Shown here in pieces: positions 1 through 7,749 of a stretch of 64,000 nucleotides of DNA; the first letter of the stretch is position 1, and every line of letters begins with the position of its first letter. This stretch comes from Mycobacterium szulgai (lineage in GTDB: Bacteria > Actinomycetota > Actinomycetes > Mycobacteriales > Mycobacteriaceae). Position numbers and translations under genes: made by a program. The notes beneath the pieces are model-generated. The model had not been told where the DNA came from, did not search any database, and was given only the letters and a program-made list of their open reading frames with translations. The stretch spans positions 124,001 to 188,000 of the forward strand of contig NZ_LQPW01000167.1 of the NCBI RefSeq assembly GCF_002116635.1, given 5' to 3'.

Positions 1-314
1 AACAACAATCCCGCCGCGGCCCCGACGTAGTCGGCGAGCTCGGACTCGAACTCCTGGTGCAGCTCGGTGTCGCCGGTGACCAGTCGCGAACCGGTGGCAC
101 CGGCGCCCCAGATGCGCAGGGCCTGCACACCGCCCTCGATGACTTCGGGATGCTGCGACAGACCCAGGTAGTCATTGGACGCCAGATCCAGCTCGGTAGC
201 CACGGCCGGCCGCGGCCGCAGCGAGCGGCGCAGCCCGGCCGCGCGACGCTGTTGCTCCACCGTCTCCAGCCAGGACAGCGGGGAGAGATCGATCGGTGCC
301 GGCACGCCTTTCAT
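1..314 (-). CDS. bioF1: 8-amino-7-oxononanoate synthase, N-terminal part (cut by window edge)
   Basis: PLP enzyme that condenses pimeloyl-ACP or pimeloyl-CoA with alanine to make 8-amino-7-oxononanoate, the first committed step of biotin ring assembly. About 104 residues are visible, starting at an ATG (complement of 312-314). They include LDLASNDYLGL and the Gly-rich stretch GAGATGSRLVTG, both typical of the BioF/KBL alpha-oxoamine synthase family. The lysine that binds PLP lies beyond the window. The start is only 6 bp after the bioA stop, so bioA and bioF1 form one transcription unit. Confidence 0.93.
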   Translation of the reverse strand, partial: MKGVPAPIDLSPLSWLETVEQQRRAAGLRRSLRPRPAVATELDLASNDYLGLSQHPEVIEGGVQALRIWGAGATGSRLVTGDTELHQEFESELADYVGAAAGLL

Positions 315-320
315 CGGGGT

Positions 321-1634
321 TCAGCCTACGAGGCGTGCGACCTCCACCATCGCTGAGGTGATCTGCGCGATCTCGGCGGGTGGACAAATGTAGGGCGGCA
401 TGGCGTAGATCAGGTTCCGGAATGGGCGCAGCCATACCCCGCGGTCCAACGCCGCGGGAGTGGCGACCGCCAGATCCACCGGCCGATCGCACTCGATCAC
501 GCCGATCGCGCCGCACACCCGCACGTCGGTGACCGCGGGCAGGGCCCGCGCAGCTTCCAGGCCGGCGGTCAACCCGGCGGAGATTTCGGCGACCCGCGAC
601 GGCCAATCCTGGCCGAGCAGCAACTCGATACTGGCCACCGACACCGCGCAGGCCAGCGGATTGGCCATGAAAGTGGGGCCGTGCATCAGCGCGCCCGCGG
701 CACCGGAGCTGATGGTGTGGGCGATGTCGGTGCTGCACAGGGTGGCGGCCAGGCTGAGATACCCGCCGGTCATCGCCTTGCCCACGCACATGATGTCCGG
801 GCTGACGCCGGCGTGGTCGGCGGCGAACAGCTCTCCGGTACGGCCAAAGCCGGTGGCGATCTCGTCGAAAATCAGCAGGACGTCGTGACGCCGGCAGATA
901 TCGCGCAGATCGGCCAGATAGGCCGGATCGTGGAAGCGCATCCCGCCCGCGCCCTGCACCACCGGCTCCACTACCACCGCGGCCAGCTCGGCAGCGTGGC
1001 ACGCTAGTTGCGCGTCGAACGCTGCGCTGTAACGGGCGTCGTAGTCGCGTGGTACCTGCGGGGCGAACACCTGGTGGGCCAGGATGTCGGTCCATAGCGA
1101 GTGCATGCCGCCGTCCGGGTCGCAAATGCTCATCGGCGTGAAGGTGTCGCCGTGGTAGCCACCACGCCAGGTCATCAGCCGGTGTTTTCCGGATTGGCCC
1201 CGGCTGCGCCAGTACTGCAGGGCCATCTTCACCGCGACTTCCACCGACACCGATCCCGAGTCGCTGAAGAAGACCGTCTCCAGACCCGCCGGGGTGATAT
1301 CCACCAGCAGCTTGGCCAGCCGGGCGGCCGGTTCGTGGGTCAGGCCGCCGAACATGACGTGGTTCATGACGCTCAACTGGCTGGTCATGGCCGCATCCAG
1401 AACCGGGTGCCCGTGCCCGTGGATCGCCGTCCACCACGAACTCATCGCGTCGAGCGCTTGGATCGGCCGGCCGTCGCGGATGAGCGTCAGCCAGGCGCCG
1501 TGGGCGCCGACGGCCACCACCGGCAGCAGGGATTCGGCCCCGATGGTGCTGTAGGGATGCCACACGTGGGCGGCGTCTATCGCGCTGATCTGTTCGGGCG
1601 TCCACCCGGGGCCAGATCTGTCAGCCGCGGTCAT
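321..1634 (-). CDS. bioA: Adenosylmethionine-8-amino-7-oxononanoate aminotransferase
   Basis: Class III PLP aminotransferase that converts 8-amino-7-oxononanoate to 7,8-diaminopelargonic acid using S-adenosylmethionine as amino donor; cytosolic biotin synthesis. The 437-residue product equals the length I recall for M. tuberculosis BioA. Visible features are HVWHPYST near the N-terminus, MSSWWTAIHGHGHP, the cofactor Asp in LIFDEIATGFGRTG, and the Schiff-base Lys in CVGKAMTGGYLS. The frame stays open further upstream, but the ATG at 1634 begins the recognisable protein and leaves a 54 bp gap to the divergent gene at 1689. bioF1 follows 6 bp after the stop. Confidence 0.95.
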   Translation of the reverse strand: MTAADRSGPGWTPEQISAIDAAHVWHPYSTIGAESLLPVVAVGAHGAWLTLIRDGRPIQALDAMSSWWTAIHGHGHPVLDAAMTSQLSVMNHVMFGGLTHEPAARLAKLLVDITPAGLETVFFSDSGSVSVEVAVKMALQYWRSRGQSGKHRLMTWRGGYHGDTFTPMSICDPDGGMHSLWTDILAHQVFAPQVPRDYDARYSAAFDAQLACHAAELAAVVVEPVVQGAGGMRFHDPAYLADLRDICRRHDVLLIFDEIATGFGRTGELFAADHAGVSPDIMCVGKAMTGGYLSLAATLCSTDIAHTISSGAAGALMHGPTFMANPLACAVSVASIELLLGQDWPSRVAEISAGLTAGLEAARALPAVTDVRVCGAIGVIECDRPVDLAVATPAALDRGVWLRPFRNLIYAMPPYICPPAEIAQITSAMVEVARLVG

Positions 1635-1688
1635 GGAGTCCGAGGGTAATGCCGGCACCGGTCGCAGAAACCGCGGCCATCGGGAAGC

Positions 1689-2105
1689 ATGCATGGCATG
1701 GCTTCGCCGATTCAGCCCGAAAGCACCGGCTCTGAGGAAAAGGCGCCGCAGATCCTCAAGCTGCGGATAGTCCCCTGGGACGTGATCTGCACCGTCACGG
1801 TGCTGGGCGTGCTGTTGATCCTGGTCTCGATGACCAGTTGGCCGCAGCAACTGTTCGGTTTCGCCGAAAACGTCTGTGTGACAGACGATTGCCCGCCGGT
1901 GCCCTACGGCCTCAACTACTACATCTATCCGCTGATGTGGGGCGGCATCGGCGCTGCCGTCACCGCGGCCGTGATCGGACCGTTCGTTTCCATGGTGAAG
2001 GGCTGGTACATGTCCTTTTGGCCGATCATCGCGATCGGCGTCCTCACTGTCACCTCGGTGCTCGGCTACGCGCTTACCGGTTTCAGTGAACGGTACTGGC
2101 ACTAA
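1689..2105 (+). CDS. Small polytopic membrane protein (Rv1567c-like)
   Basis: Protein of up to 138 residues with three likely membrane helices: around residues 32-47 (VICTVTVLGVLLILVS), 84-100 (LMWGGIGAAVTAAVIGP) and 110-130 (FWPIIAIGVLTVTSVLGYAL). The loop between the first and second helix holds two cysteines (NVCVTDDCPP), which could form a disulphide outside the cytoplasm. Position between bioA and ripD matches M. tuberculosis Rv1567c, a membrane protein of unknown function. The start is uncertain: ATG at 1689 has GGGAAG just upstream, while ATG at 1698 would remove three residues. No catalytic motif is visible. Confidence 0.8.
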   Translation: MHGMASPIQPESTGSEEKAPQILKLRIVPWDVICTVTVLGVLLILVSMTSWPQQLFGFAENVCVTDDCPPVPYGLNYYIYPLMWGGIGAAVTAAVIGPFVSMVKGWYMSFWPIIAIGVLTVTSVLGYALTGFSERYWH

Positions 2106-2159
2106 TCGCGGCATCTGCCTGATCTCGCCGCGGCAACGTTACTGAGACTGAAATCACAA

Positions 2160-2181
2160 CTGCCCATACAACTTTGGGCAG
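2160..2181 (+). terminator. Hairpin after the Rv1567c-like gene
   Basis: A perfect 7-bp inverted repeat, CTGCCCA (2160-2166) and TGGGCAG (2175-2181), with an 8-nt loop lies 55 bp after the stop codon at 2105. There is no clear T-run, which is common for mycobacterial hairpin terminators. It could also be a structure in the long leader of the next gene. Confidence 0.45.
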
Positions 2182-2373
2182 CCCTAATCACCGTCCGGTC
2201 ACGTTACGACAAATAATCCTTCGCCTCTCTGGCAATCGAACTCGCCTGTTGTCAGAGTGTCTGTAGTGACTGGTGTGACTACTGCGGCGCCAGGCCCCGG
2301 CGCGGCGGCCAAAACGCCAACGCACACCGAGCCCGACAGGGCCAACGAGATTGCCAAGGAGATTGGAAGCACA

Positions 2374-3267
2374 ATGAAACGCATATACGCCTTCGCACTC
2401 GGTGTGGCGATCACGGTTGCCCCGGTGGTGGCCTTCCCCGGCATCGCGGCCGCCGACCCGGTCACCATGGCGACGGACTACCAGCAGGCCGCCGACGCCG
2501 TCATCGCGCGCGGGCTGGCACAGCGCGGTGTGCCATTCTCGTGGGCCGGCGGCGGCGTCACCGGCCCCACCCGCGGCACCGGGACCGGCATCAACACCGT
2601 CGGTTTTGACGCGTCGGGCCTGATCCAATACGCCTACGCCGGCGCCGGGCTCAAGCTGCCGCGGTCGTCCGGCCAGATGTACAAGGTGGGCCAGCGGGTC
2701 CTGCCGCAGCAAGCCCGCAAGGCGGACCTGATCTTCTACGGCCCCGAAGGCACGCAAAGCGTCGCGATGTACCTGGGCAACGGCCAGATGCTGGAAGTCG
2801 GCGACGTCGTCCAGGTCTCGCCGGTGCGCACCAGCAACATGGCGCCCTACCTCGTCCGGATCCTCGGAGCCCAACCGTCCCAGGCGCCGGTGCAGCAAGC
2901 GCCGTTGCAGACCATGCCCGGGCAACTCACGCCGGCGCAGACAGCGCCAGGGCTGACCACGCCGGCCCAGACCGCACCGGGGCAAACCGCACCTGGGCAA
3001 ACAACGCCGGGGCTGACCACACCCGCCCAGACGGTCCCGGGTCAAACCGCACCCGCCCAGACGGTGCCCGGGCTGACCACGCCCGCCCAGACGGTCCCGG
3101 GCCAGACCGCACCCGCCCAGACGGTGCCCGGGCTGACCACGCCCGCCCAGACCGTGCCGGGCCAAACCCCGCCGGCCCAGACCACCCCGGGATTGACCCT
3201 GCCCGGACAGCAGGTGCCCGCACAGCAGACGCCGTTGCAGCCCACTACCACCGTCCCGACGCGGTAA
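2374..3267 (+). CDS. ripD: Secreted NlpC/P60-fold protein lacking the catalytic cysteine (RipD homologue)
   Basis: The 297-residue product begins at an ATG with a good ribosome site (AAGGAGATT at 2357-2365) and an N-terminal signal peptide cleaved after about AIAAAD. The NlpC/P60 domain spans roughly residues 30-165. The active-site block that normally reads FDCSGL is FDASGL (from INTVGFDASGLIQYAY), so the nucleophilic Cys is Ala. This matches M. tuberculosis RipD (Rv1566c), reported as a non-hydrolytic peptidoglycan-binding protein. The C-terminal 110 residues are a Pro/Gln/Thr/Ala-rich tandem repeat and may be a cell-wall spacer or ligand. A strong hairpin terminator follows. Confidence 0.93.
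   Translation: MKRIYAFALGVAITVAPVVAFPGIAAADPVTMATDYQQAADAVIARGLAQRGVPFSWAGGGVTGPTRGTGTGINTVGFDASGLIQYAYAGAGLKLPRSSGQMYKVGQRVLPQQARKADLIFYGPEGTQSVAMYLGNGQMLEVGDVVQVSPVRTSNMAPYLVRILGAQPSQAPVQQAPLQTMPGQLTPAQTAPGLTTPAQTAPGQTAPGQTTPGLTTPAQTVPGQTAPAQTVPGLTTPAQTVPGQTAPAQTVPGLTTPAQTVPGQTPPAQTTPGLTLPGQQVPAQQTPLQPTTTVPTR
2935..3220 (+). repeat. In-frame repeats encoding the Pro/Gln/Thr tail of RipD
   Basis: Repeated coding units of about 30 bp, with a longer 60 bp period, encode variants of TPAQTVPGQT and APAQTVPGLT. Several 60 bp copies between about 3010 and 3170 are near-identical at the DNA level, with only a few silent changes (acggtcccgggtcaa versus acggtcccgggccag). This indicates recent in-frame expansion. 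The repeat number is likely to differ between strains. Confidence 0.8.
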
Positions 3268-3294
3268 TCGCACAACCGGCTGAACCCCCTCGAC

Positions 3295-3357
3295 ACCCGC
3301 CACCTGTTCCCTCCCCGACTGCGCTGCTGCTCAGCGGGAGGAGAGCAGGTGGCGGGT
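3295..3357 (+). terminator. Strong hairpin terminator after ripD
   Basis: A 12-bp perfect inverted repeat, ACCCGCCACCTG (3295-3306) and CAGGTGGCGGGT (3346-3357), encloses a second 7-bp stem (TCCCTCC at 3308-3314 with GGGAGGA at 3336-3342). It is followed by TTTC. It sits 27 bp after the ripD stop and 22 bp before the next start, so it probably separates ripD from the acyltransferase gene. Confidence 0.75.
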
Positions 3358-3379
3358 TTCGGTAAATTGGCTGACGATC

Positions 3380-5530
3380 ATGATCAGCCTGTCACCACCC
3401 GCAACTGCGACGCCGGTCGCGATGGGTACCCGCACGACAGGTTTCTATCGCCATGATCTGGACGGCCTGCGCGGTATCGCGATCGCGCTGGTCGCCGTCT
3501 TTCACGTGTGGTTCGGCCGCGTTTCCGGTGGCGTGGACGTGTTCCTGGCGCTGTCGGGGTTCTTCTTCGGCGGCAAGATGCTGCGCATCGCGCTCAATCC
3601 CGAGCTGTCGTTATCGCCGGTCTCCGAAGTGGTCCGGTTGATCCGGCGACTGCTTCCCGCCCTCGTTGTCGTGCTTGCCGGGTGCGCGTTGCTCACCGTC
3701 CTGGTGCAGCCGCAGACGCGCTGGGAGACGTACGCCAACCAGAGTCTGGCCAGCCTTGGCTACTACCAGAACTGGGAGCTGGCCAACTCGGCCTCCGACT
3801 ACCTGCGCGCCGGCGAGGCCGTCAGCCCGTTGCAACACATCTGGTCCATGTCGGTGCAGGGCCAGTTCTATGTCGCCTTCCTGTTCCTCATCGCCGGATG
3901 CGCGTACCTGTTCAAGCGCTCGCTGGGCAAGCACCTGCGCACCCTGTTCGTGGTGCTCCTGAGCGGGTTGACCCTGGCGTCCTTCGTCTACGCGGTGATC
4001 GCCCACCAAAGCGATCAGATGTCGGCGTACTACAACAGCTTCGCGCGGGCGTGGGAACTGCTGCTGGGAGCGCTGGTCGGCGCACTGGTCGCGCACATCC
4101 GCTGGCCGATGTGGCTACGCACCGCGCTGGCCACGATCGCACTGGCGGCGGTCCTGTCGTGCGGTGCGCTGATCAACGGCGTCAAGGAATTTCCCGGTCC
4201 CTGGGCGCTGGTCCCCGTCGGGGCGGCGATGGTGATGATCCTCGTCGGCGCCAATCTGGCGGCGCAGCCAGGTGCCCGCCTGCCGCTGCCCAATCGCGTG
4301 CTGGCGGCCGCGCCGCTGGTGACGCTGGGCGCGATGGCCTACTCGTTGTACCTGTGGCATTGGCCGCTGCTGATCTTCTGGCTCGCCTACTCGGGGCACC
4401 GGCAAGCCAATTTCGTCGAGGGCGCAGCCGTACTGCTGGTATCGGGGGTACTGGCGTACTTGACGAATCGGTTTGTCGAGGAGCCGCTGCGGTACCGGGC
4501 ACCGGCAGCAACCGCCACGCCCGCCGCAGCAGCCCCGCCGATTGCGTGGAATCAGCGACTGCGCCGCCCGACCATCGCGCTGGGGTCGGCCGTTGCGCTA
4601 CTGGGCGTCACCTTGACCGCAACCTCGTTCACCTGGCGCGAGCACCTGATCGTCGAACGCGCCTCGGGCAAAGAGCTCAGCGGGCTCAGCGCCGTGGACT
4701 ATCCCGGCGCGCGCGCGTTGACCGACCATGTGCGGGTGCCCACGCTGCGGATGCGGCCCACGGTGCTGGAGGTCAAGGAAGACCTGCCCGCTTCCACCAG
4801 GGATGGCTGCATCAGTGATTTCGTCAACCCCGCGATGGTGAACTGCACTTACGGCGATCCCGATGCCGCCCGGACGGTCGCGCTGGCCGGCGGGTCGCAC
4901 GCCGAGCACTGGCTGACCGCGCTCGACCTGCTGGGCCGTCTGCACCACTTCAAAGTGGTGACGTACCTGAAGATGGGCTGCGCGCTGTCCACCGAGCAGG
5001 TCCCGCTGATCATGGGCAACAACGCCGCCTATCCGCAGTGCCGCGAATGGGTGGAAACCACGATGGCCAAGCTGGTTGCCGACCGCCCCGACTACGTGTT
5101 CACCACCTCGACCCGACCGTGGAACATCAAGCCCGGCGACGTCATGCCCGCCACCTACATCGGTATCTGGCAAACGTTGTCCGAAAACAACATTCCCATC
5201 CTCGCGATACGCGACACCCCGTGGCTGGTCAAGAACGGCCAGCCGTTCAATCCCGCGGATTGCCTGGCCAAGGGCGGCAATTCCGAGTCGTGCGGGATCA
5301 AGCGGTCCGACCTGCTGTCCGAGCACAACACCACCCTCGACTTCGTCGCGCAGTTCCCACTGCTCAAGCCGATTGACATGTCCGATGCGATCTGCCGGCC
5401 AGACTTCTGCCGAGCTGTCGAAGGAAACGTCCTCATCTACCGCGATGCCCATCACCTGACGCCCACCTACGTGCGCACCATGGCCCCTGAACTCGGTCGC
5501 CAGATCGCGGCGATCACCGGTTGGTGGTAA
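3380..5530 (+). CDS. Membrane O-acyltransferase with C-terminal SGNH domain (OafA/YrhL type)
   Basis: A 716-residue protein likely to acylate a cell-surface glycan or glycolipid. Residues about 25-370 form an Acyltransferase_3 domain with some ten membrane helices. Its signature blocks are DLDGLRGIAIALVAVFHVWF (proton-relay His) and VDVFLALSGFFFGGKM. After a Pro/Ala linker and a membrane helix near 395-415, residues about 480-716 form an extracytoplasmic SGNH-like domain: GGSHAEHW provides the Ser block and DAHHLTP the C-terminal Asp-His pair. M. tuberculosis has the homologue Rv1565c here. An ATG at 3422 is an alternative start. Substrate unknown. Confidence 0.88.
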   Translation: MISLSPPATATPVAMGTRTTGFYRHDLDGLRGIAIALVAVFHVWFGRVSGGVDVFLALSGFFFGGKMLRIALNPELSLSPVSEVVRLIRRLLPALVVVLAGCALLTVLVQPQTRWETYANQSLASLGYYQNWELANSASDYLRAGEAVSPLQHIWSMSVQGQFYVAFLFLIAGCAYLFKRSLGKHLRTLFVVLLSGLTLASFVYAVIAHQSDQMSAYYNSFARAWELLLGALVGALVAHIRWPMWLRTALATIALAAVLSCGALINGVKEFPGPWALVPVGAAMVMILVGANLAAQPGARLPLPNRVLAAAPLVTLGAMAYSLYLWHWPLLIFWLAYSGHRQANFVEGAAVLLVSGVLAYLTNRFVEEPLRYRAPAATATPAAAAPPIAWNQRLRRPTIALGSAVALLGVTLTATSFTWREHLIVERASGKELSGLSAVDYPGARALTDHVRVPTLRMRPTVLEVKEDLPASTRDGCISDFVNPAMVNCTYGDPDAARTVALAGGSHAEHWLTALDLLGRLHHFKVVTYLKMGCALSTEQVPLIMGNNAAYPQCREWVETTMAKLVADRPDYVFTTSTRPWNIKPGDVMPATYIGIWQTLSENNIPILAIRDTPWLVKNGQPFNPADCLAKGGNSESCGIKRSDLLSEHNTTLDFVAQFPLLKPIDMSDAICRPDFCRAVEGNVLIYRDAHHLTPTYVRTMAPELGRQIAAITGWW

Positions 5531-5562
5531 CCGCGCCAGCCGGCCGGCGCAGCTAAGGTCGA

Positions 5563-7746
5563 ATGATGTCGTCGTCCGAAAGCGAAGCCGAGATCACCGA
5601 CACCTCGCCGGCGATGGCGATGGTATGGCCCGGTACGGCCTTTCCGCTCGGCGCCACGTATGACGGTGCAGGCACCAACTTTTCATTGTTTTCCGAGATC
5701 GCAGACAAGGTCGAGTTGTGCCTGATCTCCCGCGACGGTGAAGAAACCCGAATCAACCTGGACGAGGTCGACGGATACATCTGGCATTGCTATCTTCCGA
5801 ACGTCACGCCGGGCCAGCGCTACGGGTTTCGGGTGCACGGACCGTTCGACCCGGGCGCGGGTCATCGATGTGATCCGAGCAAGCTGTTGCTCGACCCGTA
5901 CGGAAAATCGTTCGTCGGCGACTTCGAATTCAGTCAGGCGCTGTACTCCTACGACATGGCCGCGGCGGCCGAAGACCCGTCGGAAACCGGCACTCCCCCG
6001 ATGATCGACTCGCTGGGTCACACCATGACCAGTGTGGTGATCAACCCGTTCTTCGATTGGGGATCCGACCGCGCGCCCGGCACCCCCTATCACGAGACGG
6101 TGATCTACGAGGCCCACGTCAAGGGCATGACCCAGACCCACCCCGGCATCCCGCAGGAACTGCGCGGCACCTACGCGGGTCTAGCGCACCCAGTGATCAT
6201 CGACCACCTCAAGTCGCTCAGTGTCACGGCCATCGAGCTGATGCCGATTCACCAGTTCATGCACGACCACCGGCTTTTGGACTTGGGGCTGCGAAACTAT
6301 TGGGGCTACAACACCTTCGGCTTCTTGGCCCCGCACTACCAGTACGCGTCGACGCCAAAGCCCGGAGCCGCCGTAGCCGAGTTCAAGGCGATGGTCCGGG
6401 CCTTCCACGAAGCGGGCATCGAAGTCATCCTCGACGTGGTCTACAACCACACCGCCGAAGGAAATCATCTGGGACCCACCATCAACTTCCGCGGCATCGA
6501 CAACGCCGCCTACTACCGGTTGGTCGACGGGGACCTACGGCACTACAAGGACTTCACCGGCACCGGTAACAGCCTCAACGTCCGCGGCCCGCACACCCTG
6601 CAGCTGATCATGGACTCGCTGCGCTATTGGGTTCTGGAAATGCACGTCGACGGCTTCCGGTTCGACCTGGCAGCCACCCTGGCCCGCGAGTTCTACGACG
6701 TCGACCGCCTTTCGGCATTCTTCGATCTGGTCCAGCAGGATCCGGTGGTCAGCCAGGTCAAATTGATTGCCGAGCCGTGGGATATCGGCGAAGGGGGCTA
6801 CCAAGTCGGCAATTTCCCAGGTTTGTGGACCGAATGGAACGGGAAATACCGCGACACTGTGCGCGACTACTGGCGGGGCGAGCCCGCAACCCTGGGCGAG
6901 TTCGCTTCCCGGCTGACCGGGTCGTCGGACCTGTATGAGGCGACCGGGCGCCGGCCCAGCGCCAGCATCAACTTCGTCACCGCCCACGACGGCTTCACGC
7001 TCAATGACCTCGTCTCCTACAACGAGAAACACAACGAGGCCAACGGCGAAGACAACAAGGACGGCGAGAGCCACAACCGGTCCTGGAACTGCGGAGTCGA
7101 GGGCCCCACCGACGACCCGGACATCCTGGCACTGCGCTCCCAGCAGATGCGCAACATCATGGCCACCCTGATGGTCAGCCAGGGCACCCCGATGATCCTG
7201 CACGGCGACGAGATGGGGCGCACCCAACGGGGCAACAACAACGTCTACTGCCAGGACTCCGCCTTGTCCTGGATGGACTGGTCACTGGTCGAGAAGAACG
7301 CGGATCACCTGACGTTCACCCGCAAGGTCACGCGATTGCGTCGCAAACACCCGGTATTTCGGCGTCGCCGATTCCTCAAGGGCCAACCCATCCGCAGCGG
7401 CGCCGAAGTCCGCGACATCGCCTGGCTGACGCCGGCCGGCCAGGAGATGACGGAACAAGACTGGGACAACGACTTCGGCAAGAGCATTGCGGTGTTCCTC
7501 AACGGCCGGGCCCTGCCCGAACCCGGCCGACGCGGCGAACGCATCGTCGACGACTCGTTCCTGCTGTGTTTCAACGCCCATGAACACGAAGTCAACTTCG
7601 TCATGCCCCACGACGACTACGCGCAGGAATGGACCGTCGAGCTCGACACAACCGTCCCCACGGGTGTCGCAGAACGGGTCGTCAAGGATGGCGAGGAGAT
7701 CGCACTACCGGCACGATCGGTCCTTATCTTGCGTAAGACGCTGTGA
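5563..7746 (+). CDS. treX: Glycogen debranching enzyme / maltooligosyltrehalose system isoamylase TreX
   Basis: GH13 isoamylase-type enzyme (727 residues) that removes alpha-1,6 branches from glycogen to supply linear maltodextrins to TreY and TreZ. An N-terminal CBM48 domain (about 20-130; GTAFPLGATYDGAGTNFSLF) precedes the catalytic barrel. GH13 regions are visible: DVVYNHTAEG, GFRFDLA with the nucleophile Asp, the acid in IAEPWD, and FVTAHDGF. Start ATG at 5563, with a second ATG at once after it. It is the first gene of treX-treY-treZ, with a 3-bp gap to treY. Confidence 0.95.
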   Translation: MMSSSESEAEITDTSPAMAMVWPGTAFPLGATYDGAGTNFSLFSEIADKVELCLISRDGEETRINLDEVDGYIWHCYLPNVTPGQRYGFRVHGPFDPGAGHRCDPSKLLLDPYGKSFVGDFEFSQALYSYDMAAAAEDPSETGTPPMIDSLGHTMTSVVINPFFDWGSDRAPGTPYHETVIYEAHVKGMTQTHPGIPQELRGTYAGLAHPVIIDHLKSLSVTAIELMPIHQFMHDHRLLDLGLRNYWGYNTFGFLAPHYQYASTPKPGAAVAEFKAMVRAFHEAGIEVILDVVYNHTAEGNHLGPTINFRGIDNAAYYRLVDGDLRHYKDFTGTGNSLNVRGPHTLQLIMDSLRYWVLEMHVDGFRFDLAATLAREFYDVDRLSAFFDLVQQDPVVSQVKLIAEPWDIGEGGYQVGNFPGLWTEWNGKYRDTVRDYWRGEPATLGEFASRLTGSSDLYEATGRRPSASINFVTAHDGFTLNDLVSYNEKHNEANGEDNKDGESHNRSWNCGVEGPTDDPDILALRSQQMRNIMATLMVSQGTPMILHGDEMGRTQRGNNNVYCQDSALSWMDWSLVEKNADHLTFTRKVTRLRRKHPVFRRRRFLKGQPIRSGAEVRDIAWLTPAGQEMTEQDWDNDFGKSIAVFLNGRALPEPGRRGERIVDDSFLLCFNAHEHEVNFVMPHDDYAQEWTVELDTTVPTGVAERVVKDGEEIALPARSVLILRKTL

Positions 7747-7749
7747 CAC

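Noticed and set aside
172..1605. Long open frame (477 codons) on the minus strand in another frame of bioA
   Set aside because: It lacks any family motif, is Arg/Pro-rich as expected of a GC-rich shadow frame, and overlaps bioA completely.
1635..1688. Biotin-responsive operator (BioQ-type) between bioA and the membrane protein gene
   Set aside because: No clear dyad resembling the known box is visible in the 54 bp gap.
2935..3220. CRISPR-like or transposon repeats in ripD
   Set aside because: The repeats are in frame, encode a regular PAQT/PGQT tail and have no spacers or terminal inverted repeats.
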